Assembly: GCA_964477445.1 (NCBI GenBank)
Contig: CAYZED010000014.1
Span: 6,991-70,990, forward strand
Length of the DNA: 64,000 nucleotides
Direction of reading: 5' to 3'
Source of the DNA: CAYZED01 sp964477445
Lineage (GTDB): Bacteria; Bacillota; Clostridia; Lutisporales; Lutisporaceae
The translations under genes were made by a program, and so were the position numbers. The notes under the pieces are model-generated. The model was not told the origin of the DNA and searched no databases. It saw nothing but the letters and a program-made list of their open reading frames with translations. Shown piece after piece: positions 61,164 through 64,000 of the stretch (positions within the stretch are counted from its first letter, which is position 1; each line of letters starts with the position of its first letter).

Positions 61164-61891
61164 GGCGAATATAAATAGGATTTAGGTGTTAGTTCCAATC
61201 GATTTGTCTTTCGAATCCTTGATAATTCTTCCTTTGATAGTATCAGCATATCGATTAGTTCCTTAATGTTAGAGATTATTTTTTTTGAAATCAATACCTT
61301 CATCGACGTCGGATTAAATGAGTCGGCAGCGATGCCGGTAATTAAGCCCATCACGGAGGTGAACCTACCCCACGGATTAAAGACATTGATCATTAATTGT
61401 TCGATCTGATTGTTCTGGTTTTCGAGTATAAAGGTGGTGAAGTTGTCATAAGAGTTCATATATCCCTGATATAGATGTTCACATTCTTCGTAATTTTTGC
61501 AAGATACCGCATTCATGAAAAGAGTGGCTTCGTTAATTTTTGATGAAGTGTTTGCATTAAATGTCATTACGGACAATACTACTTTTTTTTTATGGTAGTT
61601 ATACGTGTATAGATAGAGTATATCATGGTCTTTAAATGGGCTGTTGATCGCGTTCACTGCGGCATTTCTCGGCAGTAGTTTATAGTCAAGCAGCTGGTGA
61701 ATATCGATTCCAAGTGCACTTGCAATTTCATATATGGTTGCAATATCAATTGAAATTTTTCCGGTTTCATATTTAGAAATCGTTGCTTTGCTCTTGTGTA
61801 TCAGAGCAGCCAGTTCTTCTATATTCATATTGCGTGCTTTTCGGTAAAACTTTATTTTTTTTCCGAGTTGAAATAAGATAACATCAATCAT
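61142..61891 (-). CDS. XRE-family regulator with shared C-terminal domain (copy 2)
   Basis: 249 residues from ATG 61891 (AGGGGG upstream; TTG 61897 is possible). HTH at about 10-64 (IKFYRKARNMNIEELAALIH, ISKYETGKISIDIATIYEIA). The C-terminal domain has CEHLYQG, ILENQNNQIEQL, INVFNP, GLITGIA and KVLISKK, matching copies 1 and 3. It lies just downstream of, and convergent with, transporter system 2, exactly as copy 1 lies with operon 1. Likely regulator of that system. It ends with a Pro/Arg tail (SPRNQPEE). Confidence 0.86.
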   Translation of the reverse strand: MIDVILFQLGKKIKFYRKARNMNIEELAALIHKSKATISKYETGKISIDIATIYEIASALGIDIHQLLDYKLLPRNAAVNAINSPFKDHDILYLYTYNYHKKKVVLSVMTFNANTSSKINEATLFMNAVSCKNYEECEHLYQGYMNSYDNFTTFILENQNNQIEQLMINVFNPWGRFTSVMGLITGIAADSFNPTSMKVLISKKIISNIKELIDMLILSKEELSRIRKTNRLELTPKSYLYSPRNQPEE

Positions 61892-62533
61892 CTGCAAACA
61901 TCCCCCTATAAAACACCGATTGGTTTATAATGAATATCCGATCGCTATTGATTGCCAGTTATATGAATAGCTATGCTCAAAAAATAATCCCTCATGTTTT
62001 TTGATTGAGAAATTACTTTAATCTTTCAATAATAGCGAGCGATTTTTGTGCATCGCAAGTCAGAGTGCTCTTTTGTAATTGGCCTGAAAAATATGCACGC
62101 TTACCGGGTCATTCTTTATTCAAAAGCGCACATATATCTTAGTTCCGTATCCCCGGATTTGATAAGTATTGAAGAGGGAAACCATATACTGATTTCTCAC
62201 GAAATATATAATCTTTATCTACATAAGATAACTATTTTCTTATATTTATTCCCTCTCTTGATCAATCTAATTTTCTGAGTTTATCATACCATGTGGACTA
62301 AAAACTATCAATTCTATTTTTAACAAACTATTTTTTTAAAGATCCATGAAATCTGATTACTATAACATCCCATTTTTATGCTTCAGGTATGATTAGAAAA
62401 ATATGGATACGATTCCGCTCTCTCTAAACAGCATAATGACATCATCCATTTATTCTGTTAAACTGTTTTATATAACACCTATATTTCTTCTCTACGTATT
62501 GCAATACAATCGCCGTTAAAGGGGGTCTAATTC
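61892..62533. other. 642-bp spacer between two divergent XRE genes
   Basis: AT-rich, with no gene I can support. A 76-codon open frame at 62048-62278 has no ribosome site and reads as low-complexity hydrophobic text. Both XRE genes must be started from here; I see no clear paired -35/-10. The stretch holds TTGATTGAGAAA and TGTTAAACTGTT-like motifs that could be operators. Confidence 0.4.
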
Positions 62534-63256
62534 ATGAAAGAAGAAATCCTAAGGCATATCGGAAAACGCATCCGACAGTATCGGCATTACAGAAGTCTGA
62601 GTCTTCAACAGTTGGCCGACCGCCTTAAAAAGAGTAAAGCAACCGTATCCTACTACGAGTCCGGAAAGGTTGCCATTGATATTGCAACACTTTTTGAGAT
62701 TGCCAAGGCACTTGGCGTCCAATTGCAGCAACTTGTAGATTATGTCTCTCCAGATGAAAGAGCAGGCTCAAAGCTTATCAAAGGCCCTTCAACAACAATT
62801 GAGCAGGTTTATATTTATCGTTTCAACGGCATTACTAAGAAAATTGAGCTGTCGATATTAAAGCTCAAACACAATTATGTTATGGATGAGGTTGATGTAA
62901 CCCTTTTTTTAAATCTAGAAAATGAAGAGTCTCTCGAAACAGCCCAATATCTTTATCGAGGAAAGCTCAAATACTTCGACACGGCTATCATCATTATTCT
63001 GGATAATCAGGATAATGCTACAGATCAGATTTTCCTTATTTTCGTTAATACCTTAAAGAAATTCGATAAAGTGGCTGGATTATTAGCCGGTCTTGCAAGC
63101 AACCCGATTTCTCCCATGTGCTCAAAAGTGGTTATTTCTAAGAATCCGTTGTCCCGCAATCAAGCGCTTCATGATTGGCTTTTAATTTCTAAAGAAGAAA
63201 TAAGAAATTTAAAGAATACGAACATGCTCTATTTGACAATCAATCAAATTGAATAG
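62534..63256 (+). CDS. XRE-family regulator with shared C-terminal domain (copy 3)
   Basis: 240 residues, AAAGGGGGT before the ATG. HTH at about 8-65 (IRQYRHYRSLSLQQLADRLK, KATVSYYESGKVAIDIATLF). The C-terminal domain has AQYLYRG, ILDNQDNATDQ, VNTLKKF, GLLAGLAS and KVVISKN; it is the most diverged copy (the CEH motif is lost). It is divergent from copy 2 and convergent with an aminopeptidase P gene. It probably regulates local peptide-use genes; not shown. Confidence 0.85.
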   Translation: MKEEILRHIGKRIRQYRHYRSLSLQQLADRLKKSKATVSYYESGKVAIDIATLFEIAKALGVQLQQLVDYVSPDERAGSKLIKGPSTTIEQVYIYRFNGITKKIELSILKLKHNYVMDEVDVTLFLNLENEESLETAQYLYRGKLKYFDTAIIIILDNQDNATDQIFLIFVNTLKKFDKVAGLLAGLASNPISPMCSKVVISKNPLSRNQALHDWLLISKEEIRNLKNTNMLYLTINQIE

Positions 63257-63291
63257 CTGCAAGACGTGGATCTTAAAGTTTAATAGATACC

Positions 63292-63342
63292 AAAAAGAGC
63301 CGGTTGATCAATGCAAATACTATATCAACCGACTCTTTTTAG
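63292..63342. terminator. Bidirectional terminator
   Basis: A 17-bp stem with one mismatch (63292-63308 with 63324-63340), A-run on the left and T-run on the right. It serves the convergent XRE copy 3 and aminopeptidase genes. Confidence 0.88.
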
Positions 63343-63347
63343 TAATA

Positions 63348-64000
63348 TCAATTCAAAAATGTTGAGCGTAGCCATTGCTTTTCAGGCTCATCCAGAAGGT
63401 CCATGATTCTTGTATAAGCATCTTGATTATAGCGGTTTATCCAATCTATTTCACTTTCACTGAGCAGTTCCCAATCGATGGCTCTGATATCGATTGGGCA
63501 TTTCGTCAAGGTCTCGAATCGATATAAAATGCCGTCCGGTGTCTTTTCCGCTTCTCTGACCACAACCATGTTTTCGATCCGAATACCGTATTTTCCTTCT
63601 TTATAGACACCCGGCTCAATCGTAGTTATAATACCGGGTNNNNNNNNNNGAATGACCATCCTAGTAGTATCTGTTGTTCCGCCGAAGTACTGTCCGCCGG
63701 TATCGAAAAGGAAGGCGCCTTCCCTGCTCAGCATATAATTCGTTTCCTCAGAGACCGAATAGTGCGGCATCGCCGCATGATCCTTGTAGGCGGGCACAGG
63801 GATAAAAGAAAGCTCAATAAAGCGCTCGGACTTCCCCAAAAAACGGGCTAATGCTTCACATGCCGTCATCTCCGAAATTCCCTGATCAATCTCTTTTTCC
63901 ATCCAATAAAGGAACTTGACGAGATTCGCACCTTCCTCAACCAGAACATGCTTCAAATTGTCTAATTCCGTTTCGTTTTTCACTATTTTCAGCGGAAGAG
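63348..64000 (-). CDS. Xaa-Pro aminopeptidase (M24B), C-terminal part, gapped; 5' end outside window
   Basis: Removes N-terminal residues next to proline. The frame is open to the window edge, reading LPLKIVKNETELDNL before the GTG at 63983, so that GTG is not the start. Metal-site text: FLFDTGGQYFGGTTDTTRM (both Asp ligands) before ten N at 63640-63649, and TTIEPGVYKEGKYGIRIEN (Glu ligands) after. In this family about 100 residues, including the HGTGHG metal-His block, lie between these two, so the gap hides roughly 300 bp. The C-terminal 70 residues match the aminopeptidase P C-terminus. Confidence 0.9.
   Translation of the reverse strand, partial: LPLKIVKNETELDNLKHVLVEEGANLVKFLYWMEKEIDQGISEMTACEALARFLGKSERFIELSFIPVPAYKDHAAMPHYSVSEETNYMLSREGAFLFDTGGQYFGGTTDTTRMVIXXXXPGIITTIEPGVYKEGKYGIRIENMVVVREAEKTPDGILYRFETLTKCPIDIRAIDWELLSESEIDWINRYNQDAYTRIMDLLDEPEKQWLRSTFLN

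Noticed and set aside
62048..62278. 76-codon plus-strand frame between two XRE genes
   Set aside because: No ribosome site, hydrophobic low-complexity ending, no recognisable motif. Kept as intergenic.

Overview
The window looks like a draft contig from an anaerobic, low-GC Gram-positive bacterium (Clostridia; a peptide- or amino-acid-fermenting lineage of the Peptostreptococcales/Tissierellales kind is my best guess). The evidence is strong AGGAGG-type ribosome binding sites, TTG/GTG starts, AT-rich codon use, a two-subunit iron-sulfur serine dehydratase, YesN-like AraC response regulators, a Glu/Leu-type dehydrogenase and many peptidases. Six runs of exactly ten N (10171, 17046, 39350, 47179, 60160, 63640) are scaffold joins of unknown true size. 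They split five genes and clip the end of a sixth, so apparent frameshifts at those points are artefacts.

Layout. 1-6.3 kb: end of a transketolase gene, then an unusual signalling set made of a TtcA-like PP-loop/Fe-S protein fused to a LytS-type histidine-kinase segment, a receiver-SARP response regulator and a receiver-AraC response regulator, followed by glutamine synthetase. 6.4-12.9 kb: an M20 amidohydrolase, three tandem M42 aminopeptidases, an MFS transporter and a secreted coiled-coil protein with a Thr-Pro tail. 13-18.1 kb: an OmpR-type two-component system (minus strand), tRNA-Lys, and a large serine recombinase translationally coupled to a small membrane-anchored protein. 18.3-32.9 kb: a one-direction peptide-use cluster (metal amidohydrolase, two M32 carboxypeptidases, two DUF885 proteins of which one has an altered active site, a chemoreceptor, an AstE/AspA-like deacylase, and an oligopeptide ABC transporter lacking a binding protein), closed by an XRE regulator.

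33-51.8 kb: Glu/Leu-type dehydrogenase, a short tandem repeat, a small XRE gene diverging from an unknown gene with a consensus promoter, serine dehydratase, nitroreductase, an MBL-fold hydrolase, a three-gene nucleotide-signalling operon (GGDEF, HD-GYP, CHASE2-cyclase), an ApbE plus FMN-binding membrane ferredoxin pair, and an orphan histidinol dehydrogenase with a hybrid histidine kinase. 51.8-64 kb: a patchwork of gene remnants leads into a segment of visibly higher GC. It holds an M19-like protein with missing metal ligands, an AbgB-like M20 hydrolase, a second and complete oligopeptide ABC system, two more copies of the same XRE regulator type, and the start of an aminopeptidase P gene. 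A direct repeat of about 219 bp carrying a near-consensus promoter lies in front of both the M19/M20 pair and the binding-protein gene.

How it works together (inference): imported peptides are cut by several peptidases, and the released amino acids feed the dehydrogenase and serine dehydratase. The XRE family with a shared C-terminal domain is probably the local regulator of both transporters. The most novel-looking item is the PP-loop/Fe-S to histidine-kinase to SARP arrangement at 0.9-3.5 kb, with a matching SARP-style direct repeat in front of the next gene.
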